A stretch of 64,000 nucleotides of DNA from positions 1 through 64,000 of the forward strand of contig NZ_QWEI01000003.1 in NCBI RefSeq assembly GCF_003515775.1, given 5' to 3'. Source of the stretch: Ureibacillus yapensis (GTDB lineage: Bacteria; Bacillota; Bacilli; Bacillales_A; Planococcaceae). A program made the position numbers and the translations under genes. The notes under the pieces are model-generated. The model was not told the DNA's origin, ran no database searches, and saw nothing but the letters and a program-made list of their open reading frames with translations. This document shows positions 8,391 through 16,869 of this stretch, piece after piece; positions within the stretch are counted from its first letter, which is position 1, and every line of letters begins with the position of its first letter.

Positions 8391-8425
8391 AAAAACCGCC
8401 TTCAGATTGGGGGCGGTTGTTTTAT
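8391..8425 (+). terminator. Orphan Rho-independent terminator
   Basis: AACCGCC pairs with GGCGGTT, followed by GTTTTATTTTT. No gene lies directly upstream. Confidence 0.6.
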
Positions 8426-8456
8426 TTTTATGTAAGAATAATAAAAAACTAAGTAT

Positions 8457-8485
8457 TATTCAACAATCGGGCCATATTGTAGAGC
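8457..8485. repeat. Interspersed inverted-repeat element, copy 10 (short form)
   Basis: TTCAACAATCGGGC is followed directly by CATATTGTAGAGCAA, the palindromic short form. Confidence 0.65.
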
Positions 8486-8704
8486 AATGCCTTTATAGAA
8501 AATTGGATTTTTAGATCTAAATTTTGAAAATATTGTATACTTAAAATGGGGCAGTTTACTAATAGTGGAACATATTCAAATAATAGCGAAGCAAGCTAAG
8601 TCTAAGGTCTTATATTTTATTAGACTATCACTGTATTTACGGCTTAATAAATCATTGTTATGATTTTTATGGAAGAAATTTCTTTATATAAAGGAGATGT
8701 CGAT

Positions 8705-8875
8705 GTGAAGAAAATATTATTAGCAGCAATAACACTCGTAATAATAGTAGGTATATACTATAAAATTGAGTTATCTGATGAAGCAGAATATAAAAAGTGT
8801 TTAGAGGCACAGGGGATTTCGAACGCAATTGCCAAAGTGCTTGGTGACGAACCAACTAATGCTTGTAATGAATAA
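8705..8875 (+). CDS. Small membrane-anchored protein, 56 aa
   Basis: The N-terminus has two lysines followed by one hydrophobic helix (ILLAAITLVIIVGIYY) and a short acidic tail with two cysteines. This suggests a single-span protein with the tail outside the cell, or an uncleaved signal. I chose the GTG start because AAGGAG lies eight bases before it; the frame also opens further upstream without a ribosome site. I do not recognise a family. Confidence 0.5.
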   Translation: MKKILLAAITLVIIVGIYYKIELSDEAEYKKCLEAQGISNAIAKVLGDEPTNACNE

Positions 8876-8953
8876 AAGAGGATGAGAATCAATTTTTAAA
8901 AGAATAATGAAAAAAACTAAGGTGTTATTTTGCAGAGTTTTTGCATTTTCCAC

Positions 8954-9022
8954 TATTCAACAATCGGCGCTTTCATTGAATACGGAAAGTGCTTTTTTCA
9001 TTTAAGGGCCATTATCTGGAAT
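8954..9022 (+). repeat. Interspersed inverted-repeat element, copy 11 (long form)
   Basis: The left end is ATTCAACAATCGGCGC and the right end GGGCCATTATCTGGAA has diverged. The inner stem TTTC / GGAAAG keeps the same layout as the other copies, with loop ATTGAATAC. Confidence 0.75.
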
Positions 9023-9176
9023 AAGCATTGCACTATAAAATAATAGAGCTTATTTGAGGTTGGTGATAAAAGGTAATCATTTAATATAACTGGGCACGGT
9101 GCCAGTAGGAGAGCGAAATCACTTTATAGTAATTATTATGCTAACCAAATTAGTTAGTTAAAGACCAAACTGCTTG

Positions 9177-9215
9177 CCAAAAAAAGGGACGCCTCACTGA
9201 CTTATGAGACGTCCT
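9177..9215 (-). terminator. Rho-independent terminator of the aldolase-like gene
   Basis: On the minus strand GGACGTCTCA pairs with TGAGGCGTCC, followed by a run of seven T. Confidence 0.85.
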
Positions 9216-9227
9216 TTTACGTTAAAT

Positions 9228-10190
9228 TCAGCTTTTTGAAGTTGGTGAAAGGGAAGCTTCAGGTGTTGTTACTTGATCGTAGAAATTAACGAATTGATCA
9301 CGATCGTCACTACTACGATATGCCATTGCTACGCGTGGGTGTTCGTTCAGGATGCCTGAAATCATATAAGGGATGATGTAGCCCCATTCCCATTTTTCTC
9401 GCATGTTTAACATATGTTTTTCGATGATATGAAGAACCGGTTCAATATTATAATTTGCTTTTTTAATGTAACCAACAAGAAGTTCAGTGTGACAATTACC
9501 TGCTGCGCGACCCATGCCATAAACAGACGAATCAAGGAATACCACACCATTTCGCATTGCAGTTAATGTATTGGCAAAGGCTAATTGCAAATTGTTATGA
9601 GTATGGATACCAAGTTGTTTGTTAGGGATAAGCTCACTGAACTTTTTCACTTGATGCTCGATATCTTTAGGGTCCAAACTTCCAAAGGAATCCACAATAT
9701 AAACGACGTCCACCGGGCTTTCTCTTATCATGTCAAATGCCTCAATCAGTTGATGTTCGGGTACACTGGACAGGGCCATGATATTGAGTGATGTTTCATA
9801 CCCTAATTCGTGGAACATCTGAACGAGTTCCAGGCCTTTATCGACTTCTCTTACATAACATGCCACCCGGATCATGTCTAAAACACTTTGTTCTCGAGGG
9901 AGTATATCATTCGGATCTACACGTCCTATATCTACGAGTGCAGATAATTTCGTGAACTTTTTCTCAGGAATGATTTCTCTTAAGAAATTATCATCAAGGA
10001 ATCTCCAAGGGTTGGGCTCGGTAGCGTTTAAAAGTTTAGGGGAATTTTTGTACCCAATCTCCATGTATTCAACGCCCGCAGCATCTAGTCCATAATATAA
10101 ATCTTGAACAAATTCAGAACTAAAATCCCAATTGTTCACAAGCCCTCCATCACGAATGGTACAATCAATAATTTTTACATTTGGTTGCAT
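9228..10190 (-). CDS. DRE-TIM metallolyase (HMGL-like aldolase family) protein, 320 aa
   Basis: This is a TIM-barrel enzyme of the HMG-CoA lyase / 4-hydroxy-2-oxovalerate aldolase superfamily. IIDCTIRDGG near residues 8-17 is the conserved D(C/T)T(L/I)RDG metal-site motif, and GIHTHNNLQLAFANTL near 193-208 supplies the HxHN metal ligands. VYGMGRAAGNCHTELL matches the conserved G(M/L)GRxxGN segment of 4-hydroxy-2-oxovalerate aldolases. The C-terminal DmpG communication domain is shorter than in true DmpG/BphI aldolases, and no acetaldehyde dehydrogenase partner is nearby, so the reaction is open. Similar stand-alone genes occur in polysaccharide and secondary-metabolite contexts. The gene is monocistronic and has its own terminator. 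Confidence 0.8.
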   Translation of the reverse strand: MQPNVKIIDCTIRDGGLVNNWDFSSEFVQDLYYGLDAAGVEYMEIGYKNSPKLLNATEPNPWRFLDDNFLREIIPEKKFTKLSALVDIGRVDPNDILPREQSVLDMIRVACYVREVDKGLELVQMFHELGYETSLNIMALSSVPEHQLIEAFDMIRESPVDVVYIVDSFGSLDPKDIEHQVKKFSELIPNKQLGIHTHNNLQLAFANTLTAMRNGVVFLDSSVYGMGRAAGNCHTELLVGYIKKANYNIEPVLHIIEKHMLNMREKWEWGYIIPYMISGILNEHPRVAMAYRSSDDRDQFVNFYDQVTTPEASLSPTSKS

Positions 10191-10581
10191 ACTTATAGCT
10201 CCTTATATTCCACATTTTAACTGTCTTATACTTTGTTTTAAAAAATGTTATTAGTAAATCAAAATAGACTGTTTTCAATATAGTAACATATTATGTAAAG
10301 AACATGACAATTAACTTATTAAATATTCAGATAAAGTCAATCTTAAGCATCGAGCAGTAAGTAATTTTTTTACAGCATAGAGAAGAAACCCTGAAATCAC
10401 AAAGCTTGTTTTATGTCGTATTTCATTTATTGAGTACTAGGCCCCAAACAAATTCCACTAATAAAATTGTCAACAGCGTTTTCTGTTCCCTGTTCCTGAA
10501 CTCATAGAAATAACAGCTAAAATAAGTTATGTTAATAAATTCCTAAAAAACTTCATTTACTTTAATTCTTGACATAAAAAT

Positions 10582-10622
10582 ACACTCCAATTGTTAAATT
10601 ATGTGTCTAACAATTGGGGTGC
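10582..10622 (-). terminator. Terminator-like inverted repeat behind the decayed transporter
   Basis: CACCCCAATTGTTA pairs with TAACAATTGGAGTG on the minus strand, followed by TATTTTTA. It sits just beyond the end of the pseudogene reading frame. Confidence 0.6.
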
Positions 10623-10624
10623 AG

Positions 10625-11010
10625 TTCAAGAAGCTGTCTGTTTTCTTGTTATGACATTTGGAACACCTAGAGCCGGTAGTCCCGCGCGGATTCCAACCGG
10701 TAACAAAACAGCTCCCAGCAAGGAACGGCAGGGGAAGGCCAGAAGAACCAGGAGATGACTATCATCAAAATGCCGATTGTCCAGTAGGCAAGCGTTGCGT
10801 TTTTGAAGATTTTTGTAAAAGGGGAAACCATTACTTCATTAATGCCCGTTTTCATCAAAATCCGGCTCATCGCCACAATGATCGAGATAATATGGTCGAC
10901 AATAATTCACTGATGGCATAAACAAAACGGTTGAATACACTGCTAATTGATGAAGTAAAGTCGCCCGTCGCCACAATCGCCAGCAAAAAGATTCCGATAA
11001 TGCAGCAGTA
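10625..11010 (-). pseudogene. Frameshifted fragment of a multi-pass membrane transporter
   Basis: On the minus strand three successive frames give one continuous hydrophobic protein. The first runs from IIGIFLLAIVATGDF to SELLSTILS, the second from SIIVAMSRILMKTGINEV to WFFWPSPAVP, and the third gives LLGAVLLPVGIRAGLPALGV. At least two frameshifts (near 10,890 and 10,720) break the gene, and both ends of a normal transporter are missing. I cannot name the family with confidence; an anion or citrate-type permease is possible. Base composition is richer in G+C than the flanking DNA. The terminator-like repeat at 10582 probably belonged to it. Confidence 0.65.
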
Positions 11011-11138
11011 TACTGTTTAGAAGAAGCAGCGCCTGGATTAGGGAATTTTTAAATTTAATGTAAATTTCTGTAACCATAACAAAAAAAGAAACGTCTAACA
11101 AATAGAAAAGAATTAATCATTATTTAGGAGGAAAGCTG

Positions 11139-12536
11139 TTGAAAAATTTTCGAAAAAACTTGATTGCCGCTTCGTTGGCTGGCGCTCTTTTGTTTTCCGG
11201 ATCAATTGCTTCTGCTGCTTCGTTTAAGGATATCCGCGATGACCATTTTGCAAAAAGCGAAATTGAATTCTTGGTGGAGAAAGACTTGCTGGAAGACAGC
11301 GTAAAAAACTTTCAGCCGAATAAACCAATCACCAAGGCTCATGCTGCAGTCATCCTAGCAAAAACACTAAAATTAAAAACCACTCATTCCAAACTAACCT
11401 TTAAAGATGTTGGCAAGAAACATGATGCCTATCGGGAAATTTCAGCCGTGGTCGAGGCAGGGATCTTTCCGAACGAGAAAAATTTCAAGCCAAACGAACC
11501 TTTGACACGAAAAGAAGTTGCAACGATTCTTGTAAAAGCCTTTAAACTTAAAGATAATGGCAATTTGGAATTTAAGGACGTTCCCAGGTCTTCGAAATGG
11601 CATGATGCGATTACCACTTTGGCAGAACATGATATTGCCGTTGGTGAGTCGGATGGAACTTTCAAGCCGAATAAAATCGTAACGCGCGCTGAGTTTGCTT
11701 TGTATATCGCACGTGCCATCAACGATGACTTCTTGCCAACGCAATACAATATTCCGATGAATGTAAACCCGGTCGTTAAGTTGTTTGATCTTTTGATTAA
11801 AAATCCGGACAAAATCGACTCTTTATTTACGTCAAATCAGTATACCGGATTTAAAAAGCTAAAAGTAAAAGACATGGAAGTTCATGAGCTGAATGAAATC
11901 GGGCGATTGAAAGGCGTTACGGAGTTCAGCGTTAAATTAACGGTAAAATTGGACGGAAAAAATAGTGGCTTGTTGAAAAATGGCTATAACGAGCTGTACT
12001 TTTTGGTAACGAAAGAAGGATATATGGATTACAAAATCGATTCTGTCAGTGCAAAACCGCATCTTCAAGGGGATGATTCACTGTCTTTTGTAAATAAAGA
12101 TGCCCTATCTTTATTTAATGAATCGCATAAAGCATTTTGGACAGTTGTTCGAGGCGGAGATGGAATGAGAAATGAAAAAACATTCACCGTCAACAATATG
12201 GAATACCGCTACATGGCTGAATCATTGGAAACGATAGAGAAACTGGAAGTATTTTTAGGCAACGTGTATACGCCGGAAAAAGTGGCAGAACTGTATAAGC
12301 AACTTGGATTCATTACCCGCGATGGCAAACTTGCTCAACCCAATGCAGATGGCGGCAGTATTTTAAACTGGGAAAAAGCTAAAATTAAGCAAACGATGAA
12401 TTCGACTTCAGTGAAGAAGTATGAGTTAAAGGTGCCGTTAGGAGATGCTCAAGAGGTTGATACAATGTTAGGGGAACTTCGCTATGTACCAGGGCAGGGT
12501 TGGCGTGTACAACGATTGGAAAGCAAACCGTTGTAA
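11139..12536 (+). CDS. S-layer homology (SLH) domain cell-surface protein, 465 aa
   Basis: A signal peptide (KNFRKNLIAASLAGALLF, cleavage near ASA-A at residue 27) is followed by three SLH domains at about 28-75, 87-133 and 145-193. Each has the FKDV/FKDI start and the ITKAHAA, LTRKEVA or VTRAEFA turn. SLH triplets bind pyruvylated secondary cell-wall polymer, so the protein should sit on the cell surface. Residues 205-465 form an uncharacterised mixed alpha/beta region. The start is TTG with AGGAGGAAAG seven bases upstream. The gene is monocistronic, with a terminator at 12631. Confidence 0.9.
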   Translation: MKNFRKNLIAASLAGALLFSGSIASAASFKDIRDDHFAKSEIEFLVEKDLLEDSVKNFQPNKPITKAHAAVILAKTLKLKTTHSKLTFKDVGKKHDAYREISAVVEAGIFPNEKNFKPNEPLTRKEVATILVKAFKLKDNGNLEFKDVPRSSKWHDAITTLAEHDIAVGESDGTFKPNKIVTRAEFALYIARAINDDFLPTQYNIPMNVNPVVKLFDLLIKNPDKIDSLFTSNQYTGFKKLKVKDMEVHELNEIGRLKGVTEFSVKLTVKLDGKNSGLLKNGYNELYFLVTKEGYMDYKIDSVSAKPHLQGDDSLSFVNKDALSLFNESHKAFWTVVRGGDGMRNEKTFTVNNMEYRYMAESLETIEKLEVFLGNVYTPEKVAELYKQLGFITRDGKLAQPNADGGSILNWEKAKIKQTMNSTSVKKYELKVPLGDAQEVDTMLGELRYVPGQGWRVQRLESKPL

Positions 12537-12630
12537 GTGGCCCTCTTTACACTTCAAAAGACCAAAGCTTTAATGGTAGCCGGTGGAACTACCCTTCATT
12601 CTTTAATAAAGAATAACTTGAGGTAATTTT

Positions 12631-12664
12631 AAGACCTAGGTCTAGTTTGGACTTAGGTCTTTTA
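12631..12664 (+). terminator. Rho-independent terminator of the SLH gene
   Basis: AAGACCTAGGTC pairs with GACTTAGGTCTT, followed by TTAAAT. Confidence 0.7.
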
Positions 12665-12749
12665 AATGCCATTATTAGAAACAATCAATGCGCGGATGGC
12701 AACCAATCAAAAATCTGTTCATAAATATGATCGACTCCATCGCCCTAAA

Positions 12750-13088
12750 TTATAAAGAATATATATCCTTTAAATAAGTTTTGATTGTTGCAATTTCAAG
12801 TTTTATCTCTGTTTGATCCTTCTCCTCAATTGCCACAATTAGGTGATTAATGCTTTCCTGCAGGCTTTCATACTCATCTTCATCGCCCATTAACTGTATT
12901 TTCCAAAGATTTTGCTCATATAACCGATCTAAATCTTTGCCGAGTGAATTTAGCTGTTTCCAATTAGGTTTTCTTAATGCTTGTTCTATATCATCAATTT
13001 TCCCTGAAAAATCATTTTCCCCCATAATACCTCCACATCCAGATAAAAGAACGACAAGAAATAATGGCAAAATATTTTTTTTAATCAT
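12750..13088 (-). CDS. DUF4363-like lipoprotein, 112 aa
   Basis: A lipoprotein signal (KKNILPLFLVVLLSGC, lipobox LSGC) places it on the outer face of the membrane. The mature part is a short helical domain (DIEQALRKPNWKQLNSLGKDL ... TIKTYLKDIYSL) of the kind I know as DUF4363. Genes of this family often lie beside YetF/DUF421 membrane proteins. Here it is divergent from such a gene, with starts 98 bases apart. The function is unknown; a partner role with the YetF-like protein is inference. Confidence 0.72.
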   Translation of the reverse strand: MIKKNILPLFLVVLLSGCGGIMGENDFSGKIDDIEQALRKPNWKQLNSLGKDLDRLYEQNLWKIQLMGDEDEYESLQESINHLIVAIEEKDQTEIKLEIATIKTYLKDIYSL

Positions 13089-13186
13089 AATAGAAAATCC
13101 TCCACTTATTGAATATCTACCTTAGGATTACCCAATAATAGAAAAAACATAATCATTCCTGAAAGAAGAAACTGGAGGAACTTATT

Positions 13187-13897
13187 TTGTCTGATTTTTT
13201 ATTAATAATAATTCGTTCAATTGTAGCTTTTCTTTTACTGCTATTCTTGACAAGAATTATGGGAAAAAAACAACTTTCGCAACTTACATTTTTTGATTAT
13301 GTAGTAGGGATTACCATCGGTTCGATTGCCGCAACCATGTCCACGGACAAAAATATTCAAATCTCCAATGGCATTATTTCCTTGGCGATTTGGGGGTTTT
13401 TCCCGATTGTTTTGGGGATTATGGGCATGAAGTCCAGAAAATTTCTTCAATTAACAGACGGTAGACCTTCCATCCTCATAAAAAACGGAGCAGTCTTGGA
13501 AGAAAGTATGAAGAAAAACAAAATTGCCATTGATGAATTAATGATGATGCTGAGGGAAAAAGACGTCTTTAAGTTGGAAGATATCGAAATCGCCATATTG
13601 GAAACAAACGGGGAACTGAGCGTCATGAAAAAGTCCGACCTTGAGCCAATAACCCCAAAAACTCTTGGAATGAAAGTAAAACTGGAACATGCACCGAGTT
13701 TGCTGGTAGTAGATGGCCATATTTTGAATAAAAATTTATCGATTTTAGGCTATTCAAAAAAATGGCTGATGAAAGAGCTGGAAAAAAAAGGAGCAAAGTC
13801 TCTTCAGGATGTATTTTTGGCTCAAGTGGATTCCAGTGGAAAACTATTTGTCGATGTCTACAAAGATAAGAAAGTAAAGAATCATGAAGAGCAGTAA
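13187..13897 (+). CDS. YetF/DUF421 family membrane protein, 236 aa
   Basis: Three N-terminal membrane helices (about residues 3-22, 40-60 and 62-80) contain the family hallmarks TRIMGKKQLSQLTFFDYV and GITIGSIAA. A cytoplasmic alpha/beta domain follows with the typical stretches GRPSILIKNG, ELMMMLREK and LVVDGHIL. These proteins form dimers through the soluble domain; roles proposed in Bacillus involve spores, but the biochemical function is not settled. TTG start with GGAGGAAC upstream. It is followed by two coat-F-like genes and preceded divergently by the DUF4363-like gene. Confidence 0.88.
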   Translation: MSDFLLIIIRSIVAFLLLLFLTRIMGKKQLSQLTFFDYVVGITIGSIAATMSTDKNIQISNGIISLAIWGFFPIVLGIMGMKSRKFLQLTDGRPSILIKNGAVLEESMKKNKIAIDELMMMLREKDVFKLEDIEIAILETNGELSVMKKSDLEPITPKTLGMKVKLEHAPSLLVVDGHILNKNLSILGYSKKWLMKELEKKGAKSLQDVFLAQVDSSGKLFVDVYKDKKVKNHEEQ

Positions 13898-13975
13898 TCA
13901 ACAGTTTTTTCGTTTTATAAAGGCGTATTTCTTTTGAAAGAAAAGGGGATTTTAAAAAAGAAGGGAGGGTTATCC

Positions 13976-14164
13976 ATGAATCATAACTTAACTGAACTGG
14001 AAGTAGAACATTTGCGAAGCATGATTGGTGCTCATGGAACGCTGGCCAAGAAGTTGGAAGCATATGCGCAAAGCTGTATGGATCCAGAGCTAAAGGCAAT
14101 TTTTGAAAGAGATGCCCAATCGGCAAAACAATCACAGAACGATCTAATGTCTTATTTAAACTAG
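13976..14164 (+). CDS. Small coat-F-associated protein, 62 aa
   Basis: This short helical protein (LEVEHLRSMIGAHGTLAKKLEAYAQSC ... SQNDLMSYLN) looks like the small partner that often precedes CotF-type genes. An ATG with GGGAGGG upstream at 13976 is a better start than the frame opening at 13934. Five bases separate its stop from the ribosome site of the next gene, so the two are co-transcribed. A role in the spore coat is inferred from the partner. Confidence 0.65.
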   Translation: MNHNLTELEVEHLRSMIGAHGTLAKKLEAYAQSCMDPELKAIFERDAQSAKQSQNDLMSYLN

Positions 14165-14174
14165 GAGGGTGTTT

Positions 14175-14432
14175 ATGTTTCAAGATAAAGAAATGGTAAA
14201 TGATTATCTTGCAGGACTGAATGCAAGTCTTGCCAACTATGCCAATGTCATTGCACAGACAAATAATTCCGAACTAAGACAGACTTTAATTCAGATGAGA
14301 AACCAAGATGAATCCCGTCAACGTACTGTCTATTCCTACGCACTTCAAAATGGGCATTATAAACCTGCAGCCCCAGCTTCCCAAGAAGTTGTCAATCAAT
14401 TGAAAACAGAGTTAATGTCAGAACAACAATAA
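14175..14432 (+). CDS. Spore coat protein F-like (CotF/YraF family), 85 aa
   Basis: The protein has the coat-F helical repeat: DKEMVNDYLAGLNASLANYANVIAQTNNSELRQTL, then RNQDESRQRTVYSYALQNGHY near the C-terminus. It is the single-domain type about 85 residues long. GGAGGG lies five bases before the chosen ATG; a GTG six bases upstream overlaps that site. Second gene of a two-gene unit, ending at a terminator at 14457. Confidence 0.8.
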   Translation: MFQDKEMVNDYLAGLNASLANYANVIAQTNNSELRQTLIQMRNQDESRQRTVYSYALQNGHYKPAAPASQEVVNQLKTELMSEQQ

Positions 14433-14456
14433 TTTTTTAAAAGGTTTCTTTTAGCC

Positions 14457-14496
14457 GAAAAGTACAGGGTAGTAAATCCTAGATGTACTTTTTGGT
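14457..14496 (+). terminator. Rho-independent terminator
   Basis: AAAAGTACA pairs with TGTACTTTTT, followed by GGTTTTT, 25 bases after the coat-F-like gene. Confidence 0.7.
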
Positions 14497-14661
14497 TTTT
14501 ATTATGGAGAGATACTATTTTTATTAATTTCCCTATTGCATATTTATACAACGGGTAGTAGAATATATAAATGTTGAAATTGTATTAATAATAAAATTTT
14601 ATTATTTTAAACAATAAACTAATATATTCAATATTTACAGCATAGAAAGAAGGCTAACATC

Positions 14662-15966
14662 ATGAGTAACTGGCTCGATTTATATGATGAGATGGGAAAT
14701 TATTTAGCGCCGAGCATGGCAAAAGATCATCCTAATATTCCGGTTGTGAAGGAAGAAGGCTGCTATTACTATGGTGCAGATGGAAAGCAATATCTGGATT
14801 TCACTTCGGGAATTGCAGTAACGAATACAGGACACCGCCATCCAAAAGTTGTTCAGAGCATTAAAGATGCCGCGGATCAACTTGTGCATGGTCCTTCGGG
14901 TGTTATTATGTACGAATCGATTTTAAGATTATCCGAAGAACTAGGAAAAGTGCTTCCTGGAAATCTGGATTGTTTTTTCTTTGCAAATAGTGGTACAGAA
15001 GCTATAGAAGGTGCTTTAAAACTTGCGAAGTTTGTTACGCAGCGACCTTATGCGGTGTCATTCACCGGTTGTTTCCACGGTCGTTCCATGGGCGCCTTAG
15101 GAGTAACAACTTCAAAAAGCAAGTATCGCAAGTTCTTGCAGCCGTCCCATTTGTCGTATCAAATTCCGTATGCAGATCCAAAAAATTGCCCGGAAGGCAT
15201 AGACCCGGAAGTGTACTGCGTGGAACAACTTGAAAAAGACTTTAGCCGTTTGTTCAAGCATCAAGTAACACCTGAAGAAGTAGCATGCGTTATTATGGAG
15301 CCTGTTCTTGGGGAAGGCGGCTACATTATTCCACCAAAAGCATGGGTAAAAAAGGTACGTGAAATCTGTGACGAGCATGGCATTTTATTGATTTTCGATG
15401 AAGTGCAAACCGGTTTTGGGCGAACAGGAGAATGGTTTGCCGCGCAATACTTTGATGTTACTCCAGACATTATGGCTATTGCAAAAGGGATTGCGTCAGG
15501 CTTGCCGCTAAGTGCGACTGTCGCTTCGAAGGAACTAATGAAAAAATGGCCTTTGGGCATGCATGGAACGACATTCGGAGGAAATCCAATCGCTTGTTCC
15601 GTTGCACTGACAACTCTGGAAATTTTCCATGAAGAGAACCTTGTGGAAAATTCAAAAGTAGTAGGTGCTTATGCAAGGGAACGATTGCTGAAATTAAAAG
15701 AAAAGTATTCAATCATCAGCGATGTACGTTCAGTAGGGTTGATGATCGGCATTGAAATTTCGAATCCCCAAACTGGTGAACTTGATGGACAAGCCGTTAT
15801 GAAAATCCTTGACTATGCTTTGGAAGAAGGCGTTTTGTTCTATCTATGCGGAAATGTTGGGGAAGTAATCCGCATGATTCCTCCGTTAACAATTACAAAG
15901 GAACAAATTGATGATGGGTTAGCAATGCTCGAAAAAGCGATTGTAAGATATTTGGAAGAACAATAA
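14662..15966 (+). CDS. Class III pyridoxal-phosphate aminotransferase (GabT/ArgD-like), 434 aa
   Basis: This is a cytosolic fold-type I transaminase. Visible motifs are [18 protein letters not shown] (phosphate-binding turn, about 108-125), [14 protein letters not shown] (aromatic/HG site, about 137-150), [14 protein letters not shown] (about 235-248, the Asp that contacts the PLP ring nitrogen) and [10 protein letters not shown] near 272 with the PLP lysine. The acceptor is probably 2-oxoglutarate or pyruvate. The amino donor may be 4-aminobutyrate or another omega-amine; this cannot be settled from sequence. The amino-acid uptake genes follow in the same direction, the first 26 bases downstream, which suggests catabolism of the imported amino acid. 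Confidence 0.88.
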   Translation: MSNWLDLYDEMGNYLAPSMAKDHPNIPVVKEEGCYYYGADGKQYLDFTSGIAVTNTGHRHPKVVQSIKDAADQLVHGPSGVIMYESILRLSEELGKVLPGNLDCFFFANSGTEAIEGALKLAKFVTQRPYAVSFTGCFHGRSMGALGVTTSKSKYRKFLQPSHLSYQIPYADPKNCPEGIDPEVYCVEQLEKDFSRLFKHQVTPEEVACVIMEPVLGEGGYIIPPKAWVKKVREICDEHGILLIFDEVQTGFGRTGEWFAAQYFDVTPDIMAIAKGIASGLPLSATVASKELMKKWPLGMHGTTFGGNPIACSVALTTLEIFHEENLVENSKVVGAYARERLLKLKEKYSIISDVRSVGLMIGIEISNPQTGELDGQAVMKILDYALEEGVLFYLCGNVGEVIRMIPPLTITKEQIDDGLAMLEKAIVRYLEEQ

Positions 15967-15992
15967 TTAATTATAAAAGGAGAACAACAACA

Positions 15993-16787
15993 ATGAAAAG
16001 AAATGTATTTTTATTCATGCTCGTTTTAGTCATTGGCATTTTGGCTGCATGTGGCGCAGCTGAGAACGAAACATCAACAGGCTCTGACTCTGAACCCACT
16101 TCAGGAGAATCGAAAGTATTGCGAGTGGGAACATCTGCGGATTACGCTCCCTTCGAATTTGTAGACACTGCTGTAAGTGACGATATTATTGGATTTGATA
16201 TTGACTTGGCAAACATGATTGCCGAACGTTTAGGTTATGAATTGCAATTTACGAACTCTGATTTCAACAGTTTGATTCCAGGTTTGCAAGCAAACAAGTA
16301 TGATTTTGTTATTTCGGGTATGACCCCAACGGAAGAACGCGACAAAGTAGTGGACTTCTCTGAACCTTACTATGAAACGGAACAATATTTGGTCTCTTTG
16401 AAAGAAAGCAATATTAATTCAATGGAAGATTTGAAAGGCAAAGTAGTAGGCGGTCAAGTTTCTTCTATTCAACTGGAATTGGCGGAAGGCTTTGCTGATG
16501 AATATGGCTTTACAGTTGAAAGCCGCGATCTTATTCCTCAATTGATTCAGGAAATGAAAAATGGCCGTCTTGATGGTGCAGTCATTGAGAATATCGTTTC
16601 CGAAAACTATTTAGCGCAAAATGATGATTTAGCAGCATTCCCGGTTGAAGTGGAAGAACCGGATTACAAAGCAGTTGTATTCCAAGAAGGCAGCGAATTA
16701 AAGGCAGAATTCGATAAAGTCATCAAAGAGCTAATTGATGAAGGAAAAATTGAAGAGCTTAAGAAAAAATGGTTCGTTGTTGAATAA
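15993..16787 (+). CDS. Amino-acid ABC transporter substrate-binding lipoprotein, 264 aa
   Basis: The N-terminal lipoprotein signal has the lipobox LAAC at residues 17-20. The mature protein is a bacterial extracellular solute-binding family 3 domain: LRVGTSADYAPFEF, GFDIDLANMIAERLGY, DFVISGMTPTEER and VVDFSEPYY. This pattern fits polar amino acids such as glutamine, arginine or cystine. It would bind substrate outside the membrane and deliver it to the permease encoded next. AGGAG lies nine bases upstream. A hairpin separates it from the permease gene. Confidence 0.9.
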   Translation: MKRNVFLFMLVLVIGILAACGAAENETSTGSDSEPTSGESKVLRVGTSADYAPFEFVDTAVSDDIIGFDIDLANMIAERLGYELQFTNSDFNSLIPGLQANKYDFVISGMTPTEERDKVVDFSEPYYETEQYLVSLKESNINSMEDLKGKVVGGQVSSIQLELAEGFADEYGFTVESRDLIPQLIQEMKNGRLDGAVIENIVSENYLAQNDDLAAFPVEVEEPDYKAVVFQEGSELKAEFDKVIKELIDEGKIEELKKKWFVVE

Positions 16788-16794
16788 TACACAC

Positions 16795-16827
16795 ACGTCA
16801 TTCAGTACAGCTGAATGACGTTTCTAT
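16795..16827 (+). terminator. Intra-operon hairpin between binding protein and permease
   Basis: ACGTCATTCAG pairs with CTGAATGACGT and is followed by TTTCTATTCT. This could partly stop transcription or protect the upstream message, giving more binding protein than transporter. Confidence 0.7.
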
Positions 16828-16869
16828 TCTTACACATAATATTTACATATTTTAGAAAGGGGGCTTACG

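Larger units (their letters stand above)
7858..8704. other. Intergenic stretch with two short repeats and two orphan terminators
   Basis: No convincing gene is present. It holds short repeats at 8095-8124 and 8457-8485 and terminator-like hairpins at 8234-8276 and 8391-8425. None of the hairpins follows a visible gene. The pattern suggests that genes were lost here. Confidence 0.5.

Noticed and set aside
13623-14183. Minus-strand 186-codon frame over the YetF-like and coat-F genes
   Set aside because: It spans two well-supported genes on the other strand and has no ribosome site or recognisable domain.
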